NCBI GenBank assembly: GCA_037501455.1
Contig: CM074857.1
Span: 123,801,501 to 123,865,500 of the forward strand
Direction: 5' to 3'
DNA: 64,000 nt
From: Lantana camara
Lineage: Eukaryota > Streptophyta > Magnoliopsida > Lamiales > Verbenaceae
Shown here: positions 43,901 through 55,244 of the stretch, one piece after another
Layout of the letters: each line of letters begins with the position of its first letter
Numbering within the stretch: the first letter of the stretch is position 1
Position numbers and translations under genes: made by a program
Notes under the pieces: generated by a model
What the model was told of the DNA's origin: nothing
Database searches by the model: none
The model's input: the letters and a program-made list of their open reading frames with translations, nothing else

Positions 43901-46900
43901 CAAAACCTCAACTGGAAGGAATGCAATAAATGTTGTATTGGACACTCTCTTAGATATAACCTCTGGAGCTTCAACTTCCACATCAAGAAACACATACAAC
44001 AACTTGAGTGAATTGATCAGACAGGAGATGCAGAAATACTTTAAAGAGACTGCTGAACAGGGACTTGAGCACATCAATTTTATTGACTACTCAGGTACAT
44101 CTTCAACACATATCTCTAATTCCATCAATACTAGTATTGCTTCTAAAACTGCTTGGATTATAGACACTGGGGCATCTTGTCATATTTGCTGCAATTTTGA
44201 CATGCTTATTGATCTCCTAAAAACTGAAAAAAAAAATAAATTCAAGTATCTTTGCCTAATGGCACCATACAAACTGTTCAGTATACTGGTTCTGTTAAAA
44301 TCAATGATAAGATACTCCTTAGGGATGTGCTTTACATTCCTAACTTTAAATACAACTTGCTTTCTGTTAGTAAACTGACAGGAAGCACTAATACAGTTTT
44401 TCTATTCTACAAAACTCATTGTGTTTTGCAGGACCAGAGCTCTAAACAATCCTTGGCTTGTGGAAAAGCTCTTGGTTCTCTCTACCTTCTAGATATTTCT
44501 ACTGATAAACATAATCTTGTTCAAGGAATCCACAATGTAAATAACTCCAACAACGATGTTTTTGAATCATCTTGTAATGGCACTACTACTAAAAATTGTA
44601 AGGATAGGGATATTTTTGCTACGTGGCATACTAGATTAGGACACATTTCACCTACTTCTATGCAACATATATCATTGCTTATTGATTGTAAACGCAACAT
44701 GCACAATCCTTGTGAAATTTATCATAAATCCAAGTAGCATAAACTCCCTTTCCATAGGAGCACTATACATTCTCATAAAGCTTTTGAACTTATACATGTT
44801 GATTTGTGGGGGCCCTATAAAGTTCCCACTGATCAAGGTTGCCATTACTTTTTAACTATTGTGGATGACTATACAAGATGTGTCTGGACATATCTTATGC
44901 CCACTAAACACGATACACCTACTATTCTTGAAAATTTCATTAAAACGGTTAAAAATTAGTTTGATGCAAATGTCAAAACAGTGAGAACTGACAATGGGAC
45001 AAAGTTCTTGAACCAAAAATGTGCCAACTTATTTTCCACCTTAGGCATCATTCATCACCGAACTTGTCCGTACACTCCGGAACAAAATGGAGTAGTTGAG
45101 ATTAAACATAAATTTTTGCTTCAAATTGCAAGAGTATTGATGTTTCAATCACCACTACCCATTAAGTACTAGGGATATGCCATTCTCACTGCAACTTATT
45201 TGATTAACAAAATTCCTAGTGTTGTTTTAGGATGGAAATCACCTCATGAGAGGCTGTTTGACTCTCCACCTACTTATGAAAATTTAAGAGTTTTTGGAAG
45301 CTTGTGCTTTGCTGTTAATACTTCACCTGGAAAGAATAAATTTACTCAAAGGCCCACAAATGTGCATTACTTGGATACGGTTTGGGACAAAAGGGGTACA
45401 AGTTGTTGAATTTAGAGACCAATGAGGTCTTTGTTTCTAGACATGTTCAGTTATATGAAAGTATTTTCCCTTTTGCTGAACAATCCATCTCAACCAAAAC
45501 ACCTGACACCAATCACCATCTCCTCACCTTTGACACATCTATGGAGTCAAAGGATCCTTATCCTCCTACCACCACTGATATATCTCTATCTCCACCTACA
45601 TAAGTCACTAAAAGTAATCCTGAACAGAACCTTGAAACAAATGAACAACCCACTAGTGACAATGAAATAGTTGAATCCACCTCTACACATAGCTCTAAGA
45701 GAATAAGGAAACCTCATTCTTGGCTTAATGATTATGTTTGCAGCAATACACACACAACTCAGCCAAGGAACCACAATATCAAATTCATTGACACAAGAAA
45801 CTTTCCTTATGCCCCTTCTTATACAGCCTTTATGACCAACATCTTCGATGTTTCAGAACCAACTTCTTATAAACAAGCCATTAAATATCCTGAATGGATT
45901 GCTGCCATGAAACAAGGAGCTGGAAGCTCTCGAATCAAATAATACCTGGACACTAACCACTTTACCTGTAGGAAAGCATGCTATAGGCTCTAAATGGGTC
46001 TTCAAAGTAAAGTTTAATGCAAATGGCAGTGTGGAGAGATACAAGGCCAGGCTTGTTGCCAAGGGATACAACCAGACCTTTGGAATAGACTACTTTGAAG
46101 CTTTTCTCCGGTGGCCAAGTTGGTCACAGTTAGGTTATTTCTTACCATCTCATCTTCTAAGAATTATTTCATACATCAGTTAGATATAAATAATGCTTTC
46201 TTGCATGGTTTCCTTGATGAAGATGTTTACCTTGTTCCACCTGATGGATATACAAAAGCAAAGGAAGGACAAGTTTGCAAACTTACAAAATCACTTTATG
46301 GCTTGAAACAAGCCTCAAGACAATGGAATCATGAATTTACAAATAAAGTTCTTTCTTATGGTTTTACACAATCACATCATGATCCTTGTCTTTTCATAAA
46401 ACATACTAATATCTCATTCCTTATGCTCCTTGTATATGTGGATGATGTGCTCATATCAGGGAATATTGAACAAGACATCATATCTGTTAAACAATACTTG
46501 CACACGACTTTCACCATTAAAGATCTTGGCTCAGCCAAGTATTTTCTTGGTCTAGAAATTGCTAGATGTTCCTCAGGTATGGTTATTTCACAAAATAAAT
46601 ACATTCATGACTTATTACAAGATAGTGGGTACCTTAACTCCAAATCAGTTTCTACACCCCTTCATACTGGAACAAAGTTGGATGATGTAGACAACCCTCT
46701 TTACTCTGATCCTGGAAAGTATAGAAGACTTGTTGGAAGATTGCTCTATCTGAACCTATCAAGACCTGACGTAAGCTTTGCTGTCCAGCAACTTAGTCAG
46801 TATGTTGCTCAACCAACAGAGGCTCATTGGAATACAGCCACTCATGTCCTCAAATATTTAGCCGGAAATTCTTCAGCAGGACTTTACTTTCCATCCAACA

Positions 46901-47391
46901 GCATGTTGTCTCTCTCTGCTTACTGTGATGCAGATTGGACAACTTGCCCTGTTACCAGAAAGTCCATCACTGGATATTGTATTCAACTCGGACAGTTATT
47001 GATTTCATGGAAGAGAAAAAAGCAGAAGACAGTCAACAATAGCTCATGTGAAGCAGAATATAGAAGCATGGCAACTACCACTTGTGAGTTACAATGGATT
47101 GTGTATGTTCTCAGCGATATGGGCGTGACTGTCGACTATCCAATACCTCTTTAGTGTGATAACAAAGCTGCTATCCACATTACAGAAAATCCTGTGTTTC
47201 ATGAACGAACGAAACACTTGGACATAGACTGTCACATTGTCCGTAACAAATTCAAAGATGGATTCCTTAAGCCGTTTCATATTTCCACTACCGTTCAGCT
47301 TGCAGATATCTTCACTAAACTACTCCCTGGTCCTCGTTTCAAGATGCTACTGTGCAAGTTGGGGTTCCTTTTCAAGGATTTCCCAACTTGA
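43860..47391 (+). pseudogene. Copia pol (protease, integrase, reverse transcriptase, RNase H)
   Basis: Protease with a DTGAS active site near 44164. A GAG-pre-integrase and integrase core at about 44600-45400 with the expected HHCC/DDE-type blocks. Reverse transcriptase with YVDDVL near 46435. RNase H to about 47150, ending before TGA at about 47391. Damage seen: frameshift in an A-run near 44230, in-frame stops at about 44735, 44957, 45170 and 45601, frame changes near 45385 and 45930, and TAG at 47152-47154. The RT/RNase H half (46111-47154) is the best-preserved open stretch. Confidence 0.9.
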
Positions 47392-47398
47392 GGGGGGC

Positions 47399-47629
47399 TG
47401 ATGGAATAGCATATTATATATTCTGAACCTTTTTTGTAATAACGTTTCTTTTAGTCTTTTAGCAACTTTAATTGTAACTTTAGGGGGTTGAGTGCTTGCT
47501 ATATATATAGGCACTCCCAACGGCTTTTTGTACATAATATTGATTACATATCGAATAAGATTTCTCTTCCAGATTTTGCTCTTTTCTCTCACACGCACTT
47601 TCACACCTTCGTCTTCACACACTTTAACA
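47399..47629 (+). repeat. Copia 3' LTR
   Basis: 231 bp. By eye it differs from the 5' LTR at five sites, all transitions. Confidence 0.95.
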
Positions 47630-48013
47630 TTGACCTAGAAAATAAACTAATTAATCACTTGGACCGATTTTGTTGGATGAACTCATTAATCACTTGAATC
47701 GAGGGGATGTCGCTATACAACCTACACGAATTGGTTTTGCTCCTCGCTTGTGGCCTATTATATGTCTATGAATACTATAATAGATACGTGATTGACTACC
47801 ATGTTATTGATTTTATTAAAAATGTATTGCAAGTATCAAATGGGTTATACATATATGTTCTCGAGTGAGTTTATGACTTCAAACAAATGAAACGAAAGTG
47901 TTTTACATGCATTGCATGAACGAGTGTTTGTCAAAAGAATCCTCAATGGTTTATTTCCATTGGGAAGGGCCCCCAATCCCATTAATCCTAGGCATGTAAT
48001 GTTTTAGGACTCA
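47630..48013. other. Intergenic segment
   Basis: No gene or repeat is recognised between the copia element and the tandem repeat. Confidence 0.4.
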
Positions 48014-48188
48014 GCGATCACTTATAAAGGACTTACCTTGTAAGAATCAAAACCTATCATGCCCCATTTGACCGATCACTTACAAAGGAGTTACATTGTC
48101 AAAATCAAAACCTATCATACCCCATTTGACCGAGCATTGGCAAAGGATTTCCATTGTCAGAATCAAAACCTGTCATGCTCCACTTGGG
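48014..48188 (+). repeat. 58/59-bp tandem repeat, 3 copies
   Basis: Units start at 48014, 48073 and 48131 with 'cgatcactta(t/c)aaagga' (third: cgagcattggcaaagga) and run through 'aatcaaaacctatcat(g/a)c' and 'ccatttgac'. It lies about 270 bp beyond the stop codon of the heat-shock gene. Confidence 0.9.
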
Positions 48189-48461
48189 CAGAAATAAAAA
48201 ATTATACTATATAATTTATCTATATATATATTTTAATAATATTATAAAATGCAAAAATAAAATGCCACATTTTTTTTATCAAAAAATATTATAAATCGAA
48301 CAAGAGAATGAATTAAAACACAGAAAAAGAAAATAAACTAAAGCCGAAAAAATCATATTATAACTAATCCTGATTCCTGACGCATTGGGATCCCATTACC
48401 AACAGCAAGTTTAGAAACTAAACCCTATGAACCCTAAACAGCCAAATAGGTCGACATCACT

Positions 48462-49163
48462 TCACTCCACATTCACCTGGAAATATTCATTCCTCGCACA
48501 AACACAAGTACACTTTGCATCTACCTTCTTACTGGGAACAAACACATTTAGAACCCCATTATTCATCTTTGCCTCGACTGCATCAGTCTTGTAGGATCCC
48601 TTGTAAATATTAAAACTCAATTTTTCAAGGATGTAAAATCTGTCACCGCGTTTGGATCCAGTACTCTCATCATCCTTGATGCTTTCGATGATCAGCCTGT
48701 ACTTACAGACACAATTACAGTTACAGTCATGATGTATCCATTCGTCGTCATGTTCATGTAAGCCTTCTGTGGCCTCCTCTGGCTCTAATAAGATGTTCAC
48801 ATCCTCCTTGCACAATCCTGGCATGTCCACTCGCAGATGGAGGCCATCAGCAGTTTTCTTTGCAACAAGGGTTCCATGATTCAATCGGCCCGTCATCTCT
48901 CGGACACGGGTTTTGTTATTGATCACTCGTTCCGTCATGTCTCGGATATGATAAACGCTTACCTTGGGTGAAAGAAACTTGACTGGAGACGGCCTGTCGG
49001 GGCGCCAGGTATCGACTTTATCCCAGTCGCAGTCGCAGTCGGAGTCCGAGTCGGAGAGTGAGTATGATGGAGCGCGAAACGTACGAGCAGAAGACCTTGA
49101 TGAGAAAATACGTGAGAAGAGCCTGGAAGAGAGAGCACGGTTCAGAGATAGCGAGGACGCCAT
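48462..49163 (-). CDS. Divergent small heat-shock protein (HSP20), organelle-targeted
   Basis: Intronless gene of 233 aa. The family forms oligomeric, ATP-independent chaperones that hold unfolding proteins. Seen: a Ser/Arg-rich, acid-poor N-terminus (MASSLSLNRALSSRLFSRIF..., residues 1-30), a typical mitochondrial presequence; an acidic SDSDSDCDCDWD stretch (37-48); then the alpha-crystallin domain (about 101-212) with TADGLHLRVDMPGLCKEDV and the closing MNNGVLNVFVPSKK (200-213), the conserved GVLxVxVP signature. Unusual: the domain middle holds a long loop with HHDCNCNCVCKY (145-155) and the tail has KCTCVCARN (217-225), giving two Cys-rich clusters, while the usual 'RIDLP' segment is replaced. 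It resembles plant mitochondrial HSP22/23-like proteins. The presequence makes mitochondria the first guess; plastid is possible. Confidence 0.88.
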   Translation of the reverse strand: MASSLSLNRALSSRLFSRIFSSRSSARTFRAPSYSLSDSDSDCDCDWDKVDTWRPDRPSPVKFLSPKVSVYHIRDMTERVINNKTRVREMTGRLNHGTLVAKKTADGLHLRVDMPGLCKEDVNILLEPEEATEGLHEHDDEWIHHDCNCNCVCKYRLIIESIKDDESTGSKRGDRFYILEKLSFNIYKGSYKTDAVEAKMNNGVLNVFVPSKKVDAKCTCVCARNEYFQVNVE

Positions 49164-50935
49164 GGCTAGCGATGTTTCGTGATGTCTACTCTTTTCTCCT
49201 TTTATTATATGTGATTGAGATGACGGGTTCCTTTTATATGATAATGAACAAGGGAGATTTTTTAGCGGCTCGAAACCCTAATTACTTGGGGTGAACGCTT
49301 TCATATAAAAGATGACTATAAAAATGATATGTTTTTCAAAGGCTTTCATATAAAGGATAACTATAAAGTTGTTTTTTTTTTTTTTTTTAAATCAAAAATC
49401 TCAACTATTACCGCCGCTGTTAAATAATGTCTCAAAAAATGCCCGAGTTTAACCTGATCTTAAGGTTTGTGTAAAAGAATATATGGCAATCAAGATGAAA
49501 TTTTAAGATGTTAATACATCAATGGAATTGAATTATTTTTACAATTTATATTATATTGATTTAAAGCTAGTTATTTTAAATATTTTATAAGTAATTCATA
49601 TTATGTTGATTTAAAATTAGTTACTTTGAATATTTTATAAGTGTATAAACTGTTAAATTTTATAATCCTGAACTTAAATAATATATTTTGAAGATACTCT
49701 AATTAACTTTGATGTGTATATGGAGCCCTGACATTTGACAAGCTTCGACTCCCCACTCCAAGGGTGAGAAGAGATAGCACGAAATATCCAATCGGAATAA
49801 TCAGCCTTGATCTGGATGTAGGTATCCAAGCACAGCATCCAGCATACGGTCCGTTTCATCTGCCAGGTAGTGGAGGAGAAGGCCAATGTGATCTCAGTGA
49901 CGGAACCAGAAATTTTATTTACCAGACAAGAGTATGAGCGAAAAGAGAAGCAAGTTGAAGTCCGGAAAAAGACTTTGAGTACTCGATGCAACTAAATGCT
50001 TCTCGGATCGATCAAGGTTCTTCAGGCTCAGGAATCAGGATGCAAGAGCCTATTTTGGTAACGTAATTGCTGCCTGATCGCCGAAATTTTTCCATATGTA
50101 TGGTGGTTTGAGTCCTTTGAAGTTTTTCCCAGTTTGAGATTTGCTGTTGAACTCTTACAAAATTGTCATCTGATAGCTGCTGCTTCTGATATTCTTGTGT
50201 TCTTGTTCATTGAGTGCCTTCTTCTGTTGCAAAGCTGCGCCTGGTCTCCCCCTATTTTGCAATATTCATTCAAAAGTATGCTTAATTTTTTAGGAAAAAA
50301 AAAAAAAAAACTTTGGCGCGTATATTAAAATAAGTTCTAACTATTTCAGTTGGATTTTTTTTGGGTCAGAATATTTCTCTTTTTTTTTGGTTCAGATTTC
50401 AGTTGGATTCAGTTTAAGGGAATTTGTGGTCTTTTAATTTTATGAGGATAACTTATAGTTTTGACAAATTGGGACAAACTATAAATTTTTATATTTTGAA
50501 CTTAATTGAAATATTGTTAAAACTATATACTTGTTGTAAAATATTAAATTTTATAAAAATACTTATTATGAAAATTAGGATAATTAATAAAGTAGAAATA
50601 AACTTATTTAATTAAAAAAAAAGGCATGAATGGTTTTACAAATCAAACAAATTATACAAAGTTAAACAAAAATAAAATAAAATTTATAATTTAATTTTTC
50701 ATGTTAATTTTATAATTTATTTTGTAATATTTTGTTTAATATGTCTAATGTATGGACACAAATATATGATATAACATAAACTAATTTCAATATGAACATG
50801 ATACAATATAATATGATAAAATAATATTTTTAAAATTATTTATCCATTATAAGTGAGTGTTAATTTGAGGCTATAAGAGACCATGTAATATGGGAGGTTG
50901 TCTAATTTTATTTTATTATAAATTATTTCAATTAC
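49164..50935. other. Intergenic, with a truncated hAT MITE end
   Basis: The first about 100 bp are the promoter and 5' UTR of the minus-strand HSP20 gene (TATA-like CATATAATAAAAGG complement at about 49200-49213). At 49895-49917 CAGTGACGGAACCAGAAATT copies the end of the 15522-15774 MITE with one mismatch, but no second end is seen. No gene is supported. Confidence 0.5.
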
Positions 50936-50989
50936 ATGAAATTTAGTCACAAAACCATAAAATTACAAAATGAACCACAAACTTTTCTT

Positions 50990-52592
50990 ATTTCCACTTT
51001 CCCCAAACATTTTCATTTCAGTTTTCAGTTTCTTTCTTTTCCGGTATCCTTCCGTACATCCATAACAGGGAGAGACCTTACCTACACATCGGAAGAGCCG
51101 CAACTTGCGGTCAAGAACCAGAAACCGCGAGGTATTTGTTTTACTTCTTTTTTCTATATGTATTTATGTGCATAGATTTATATATAATTTCTTTGTTTGC
51201 CAATTTTATGTGATCTCTGTTTAGGGTTTTTAGGGTTTCTGTTTCTTGCTAGATTTTCTGTTAGTAAACGCCACACACCCAGACACACTCTCGAGAATGC
51301 ATTTGTGGGATTTCTTTGTTTATAATTTTTGAGCATTTGAGGTGTTTTAACTTTTTGGTATTTTGTTGGATTCGAATTTATGGGTGTCTGGTGTAAAGTT
51401 TTGATTTTTCTTGTCGATCTGTTATACGTTTGGTGATAAACGCTTTGTTTTGGGATTAGGCTAGCGAAGGGAAGGGAAAGAAAAAAGGGAAATTAATAAA
51501 AGTTGGGTTTTCCTTTTCGTTTCTTATCTGACAATTGAATTGGAATATTAGGAATTTTACTTTTTTAGGAAGTGGTTTAGTAGTTCAATGATGAATTAAA
51601 TGAAAAGATGTATGTATGATTACATGCTAGTCATAGTTGTATTTCTAGGAGCATTTTCCCCTGTTATCTATGCAAAAGCTATCTATATGTTTTCTTCACC
51701 TTACTTGAAGGCCACATTTATTACTTTACAAATTGAAAGTTTGCTTTGGGTGTTGATAGTCCTTGCGCTTGCTGTTATGTGTTTTGCTCATCTGTATCTC
51801 GTTCGATTTTGTGTTCTTATTATTATGTCTTATTATCATTCTCGGTACTGAAATAGAAGGGAGGAGAGATACTGTTGTTATGATACCTTGCAAAGTGAAC
51901 TCAATCAGTCCACATTCATAATGATAGCAATATTAATGAAAGCAGTATTGGGCAATTAGAAGAAATTAAGGTGAAAAGGTTTGAATGTGAAAAGAACAAG
52001 CATCAAATACTTGAAGTGCTGTTACACAAACTGCTGAAAAGATATGTTTTGAATTACACTAAACTGCTGAGAAGATATGTTTTAAAAGAATTCAATGAAG
52101 AATAACACTAATGAAGGTTTTGACATTTATTCGATCTATTGCTCTGTTTAGCCTGACTAACCTAAACAACCTTCTATCTGGGAATAATGATTTGTAACCG
52201 AAAAGGGTTTTTTTAACTCTCCTAGGTGCAGGACGGAAGAAATCACATCCATTATGTTTTGATATTACATAGTTAACTTTATCAGGCAGCATAACTATTG
52301 TCCTGGCATATCTATCCTTAGATTTGGATCAGTTATTGAGGCATAAACCTGCTGTATTGTTTTGGAAAATGGTTCTCTAGATTCTCCAATGTGAGTAGTA
52401 CCTTTGACTGGTGAAATATTGGGGTTATTATAAATAGTAAACCGTGTATTCCATCTATGAATTAATTTTGTATTTTTGTACGTGATTCACAATGAGTTGA
52501 TTTATGAACTCATATATTATCTTTGTCCCATGCATTGCCTTACGGTTAACCTGCTATATTGACTAATCTTTTGCTATTGTTATGGCTTTTAG
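50990..52592 (+). other. RanGAP leader: 5' UTR exon and intron
   Basis: A GC-richer stretch ending 'aagaaccagaaaccgcgag' (to 51131) is followed by a donor GTATTTG at 51132. A matching acceptor 'ttatggcttttag' ends at 52592, 16 bp upstream of the RanGAP ATG. A leader intron of about 1.46 kb is inferred. No protein-coding exon is seen inside. Confidence 0.6.
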
Positions 52593-52608
52593 GTTTGGTT
52601 GCAAAATT

Positions 52609-54339
52609 ATGGATGCCATAACACCGAATGGTGAACGTCGCCACATCACCATTAAACTGTGGCCTCCTCGACAGAACACGAGGCAGGTGCTAGTTGAGAG
52701 AATAACGAATAATCTCTCAACCCCAACAATCTTCACCCGCAAATATGGCAGTCTCAGTACAGCTTCAGCTTCAAAATATGCCCAACAAATTGAGGAATTA
52801 GCCTTTTCAAATGCAAATCAACATTTTAAACAAGAACCAGATGGAGATGGAAATTCTGCTGTGCAGCTTTATGCCAGAGAATGCAGTAAACTTATTCTGG
52901 ATGTTCTTAAAGGGGGAGGACCCATGCTTGAAAAAAAGGGTCACCCCCCTCTTCATGAGGAAGGCCCAAAGATTGAGGAGAAGGAAATAGAACCAAAATA
53001 TGAGGTTCAAGAAATATTTTTTGATATTTCCAAAGGTCAACGAGCTTTCATTGAGGAAGATGAGGCAAGAACCCTTTTGAATCCCTTACAAACGACCGAA
53101 AATTTCTACACTAAAATATGTTTTAGCAACCGAAGCTTTGGTCTAGGTGCAGCTAATGTTGCAGCACCTATCTTAGCATCCATTAAGAACCGACTGAAAG
53201 AAGTTGATTTGTCGGATTTCGTCGCGGGAAGACCGGAGGCTGAAGCTCTTGATGTTATGAATATCTTCTCAGAAGCTCTAGAAGGTTCTAATTTGAGGTG
53301 TTTGAATATATCTGACAATGCCTTAGGTGAGAAGGGACTGAGAGCATTTGGGAAGCTATTGCAGTCTCAAACTAACTTGGAGGAACTATATCTGATGAAT
53401 GATGGGATTTCAAAAGAAGCTGCTCAAGCTGTTCGTGAGCTCGTTCCTTCAACAGAGAAGCTTAGAGTTCTTCATTTTCATAACAATATGACGGGAGATG
53501 AAGGGGCGATTTCTATTTCTGAGATTTTAAAGCGCTGTCCTTCTTTGGAGGATTTTCGATGCTCGTCTACTAGGGTTGGCTCTGAAGGAGGTGTTGCTTT
53601 GACTGAAGCACTTCAAAAGTGTAGAAATCTCAAGAAACTTGATCTTAGAGATAACATGTTTGGTGTAGAGGCTGGTCTCAAGTTGAGTGAAACCCTTTTC
53701 AAACATGAGCATTTAACCGAGATATATTTGAGCTATTTAAATCTTGAAGATGATGGAGCAATTGCAATAGCTAATACACTTATAGTATCAGCTCCCTCTC
53801 TTGAGGTGCTGGAAATGGCTGGAAATGATATAACTGCTGAAGCTGCTCCAAGCTTAGCTGTTTGCATATCTAAAAAGAAGTCCCTTGTGAAGTTGAATTT
53901 GTCGGAGAATGAACTTAAGGATGATGGTGCGATTCAGATAGGCCAAGTGTTGGGAAAAGGGCATAATCAATTGAAGGAGGTTGATTTGAGCCAGAACTCT
54001 TTAAGAAGGGCGGCAGCTAAATCTTTGGCTCAGACTTTGGTGAATTTGCCTGGGTTTGAAATTTTGAACATTAATGGGAACTTCATATCTGATGAAGGTA
54101 TTGATGAATTGAAGGATATCTTTAAAGAATATCCGGGGAAACTTGGACCGTTGGATGAAAATGATCCTGATGGTGAAGATTTTGATGACAAGGAGTCTGG
54201 GGATGAAGCTAATCATGATGAATTGGAAACAAAACTTGAAAAGCTTGATGTTAATGAAGAAAAAACAGAAGTTGAAAAGCTTGATGTTAATGAAGAAAAA
54301 ACAGAAGTTGAAAAGCTTGATGTTAATGAAGAAAAGTAA
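52609..54339 (+). CDS. RANGAP: Ran GTPase-activating protein (WPP-domain RanGAP)
   Basis: 576 aa, one coding exon. RanGAP stimulates GTP hydrolysis by Ran, driving nucleocytoplasmic transport. In plants it is held at the nuclear envelope and mitotic structures by its N-terminal WPP domain. Seen: WPP domain with KLWPP (16-20), NTRQVLVERITNNLST and 'EPDGDGNSAVQLYARE' (to about 110); a linker; 'FFDISKGQRAFIEEDEA'; then the leucine-rich-repeat domain (about 165-505) with 'ICFSNRSFGLGAA', 'LKEVDLSDFVAGRPEAEA', LYLMNDGISKEAA and LHFHNNMTGDEGA; then an acidic tail (DENDPDGEDFDD, about 517 on). It is closest to the Arabidopsis RanGAP2 type by these blocks. The start at 52609 is chosen over the in-frame ATG at 52582, which lies in the predicted intron before acceptor AG 52591-52592. 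The tail ends in three repeats of a 12-aa unit. Confidence 0.95.
   Translation: MDAITPNGERRHITIKLWPPRQNTRQVLVERITNNLSTPTIFTRKYGSLSTASASKYAQQIEELAFSNANQHFKQEPDGDGNSAVQLYARECSKLILDVLKGGGPMLEKKGHPPLHEEGPKIEEKEIEPKYEVQEIFFDISKGQRAFIEEDEARTLLNPLQTTENFYTKICFSNRSFGLGAANVAAPILASIKNRLKEVDLSDFVAGRPEAEALDVMNIFSEALEGSNLRCLNISDNALGEKGLRAFGKLLQSQTNLEELYLMNDGISKEAAQAVRELVPSTEKLRVLHFHNNMTGDEGAISISEILKRCPSLEDFRCSSTRVGSEGGVALTEALQKCRNLKKLDLRDNMFGVEAGLKLSETLFKHEHLTEIYLSYLNLEDDGAIAIANTLIVSAPSLEVLEMAGNDITAEAAPSLAVCISKKKSLVKLNLSENELKDDGAIQIGQVLGKGHNQLKEVDLSQNSLRRAAAKSLAQTLVNLPGFEILNINGNFISDEGIDELKDIFKEYPGKLGPLDENDPDGEDFDDKESGDEANHDELETKLEKLDVNEEKTEVEKLDVNEEKTEVEKLDVNEEK
54241..54339 (+). repeat. 36-bp coding tandem repeat in the RanGAP tail
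   Basis: Units begin at 54241, 54277 and 54313 (aagcttgatgttaatgaaga...). The copies are identical at DNA level over the shared length and encode KLDVNEEKTEVE. Identity including silent positions means recent expansion. Confidence 0.95.
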
Positions 54340-55244
54340 AGATAATGCCATTTTGCAGTCTGAGCAGCTTCTATTAGTTTTAGTTTGGTAGCTTTGAGGG
54401 TTTGGGACATATTTTAGAACATGGTTCCCAGACCCTCTGGCTTAAGCAAACTGCTCGCTCGTTGGGGGTTTGTGCTTGATGGGACTCTTTTGCCCTTGTG
54501 CCGCTTTAATTTATTTAGCACCTTGTATCAGCCGAGTTGAGGGTATTATGGACAATTCTACACCGTAGTACACCTTGTAATTTTTTGGTAGCCTGATCAT
54601 TGTAGAAATCCTTTCGGGATTTTGGATCATTTGTACTTGTCTCGGTAAAACTGATGCTGTTGGCCTTTATTTGTGAGGAGTAGGCTATAATGTTTACAGG
54701 GATTTTGCAATGAGATCAGTTTTTAAAAAAAAGCATTGTGGTACGACAAACCTGCACTCCTGCTTGTTTATTTTCTATTATCTGTTTACTTTTGATTGTG
54801 GTTGTGGCGCTCTACATTTTATGGAAATTCATTTGTTTCCAGAATCAGTCATTATCTTGAATATGGCAAATATCTTTTGCTATTAACTTTAAATAAACCA
54901 TATTTCTTATACTGTTTAAATATACTTATGGTTTTGGCCAACCACTCTGAAAAGCCATAAGTCTAGCAGGCACACCATAAATCAAGTTTGAGAGAACATT
55001 CAAGGCCCGATTCATTGGAATGACACTTTATTTGACAAAAACATAAATGAAAGAAATAACCTGAGTTTCATTTGCAGATAATATTATCAAAAACCAAGTT
55101 ACACCTTCAGGTTTAAGGTAAATCTGATTGCAAGTATCAATGGGGTTATCAGACCACCGCAACTCACTAATGTTGCTACCCTAACATTTCTAAAATTCTA
55201 ACAGCTCAGAAGGAAAAATAATAAATGAAAACTCTCTTATCTAA
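54340..55244. other. 3' UTRs of two convergent genes
   Basis: About 900 bp separate the RanGAP stop (plus strand) from the CHR12-type stop (minus strand), so it must hold both 3' ends. No other gene is seen. Confidence 0.5.

Larger units (their letters stand above)
40923..47629 (+). mobile_element. Ty1/copia retrotransposon with a nested insertion
   Basis: LTRs of 231 bp at 40923-41153 and 47399-47629 start TGATGGAATA and end CAACA/TAACA. They differ at five positions by my reading (about 98% identical). The primer-binding region at 41154 (TGGCATCCAGAGC) is an imperfect tRNA-Met match. The purine tract 'ttgaggggggc' abuts the 3' LTR. Flanking 5-mers are TTGAT and TTGAC, an almost perfect target duplication. 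Gene order is gag, protease, integrase, reverse transcriptase, RNase H (copia order). Without the nested 1606-bp element it is about 5.1 kb. Several stops and frameshifts make it non-autonomous. Confidence 0.95.

Noticed and set aside
49822..49995. Charged, coding-like open stretch (plus strand) preceded by an AG
   Set aside because: It opens right after an in-frame TAG and runs through a copy of the hAT MITE end at 49895-49917. No partner exon or recognisable family.
52582..52608. Upstream in-frame ATG extending RanGAP by nine residues
   Set aside because: It lies before the acceptor AG at 52591-52592 of a likely leader intron, and RanGAP proteins start close to the WPP domain.
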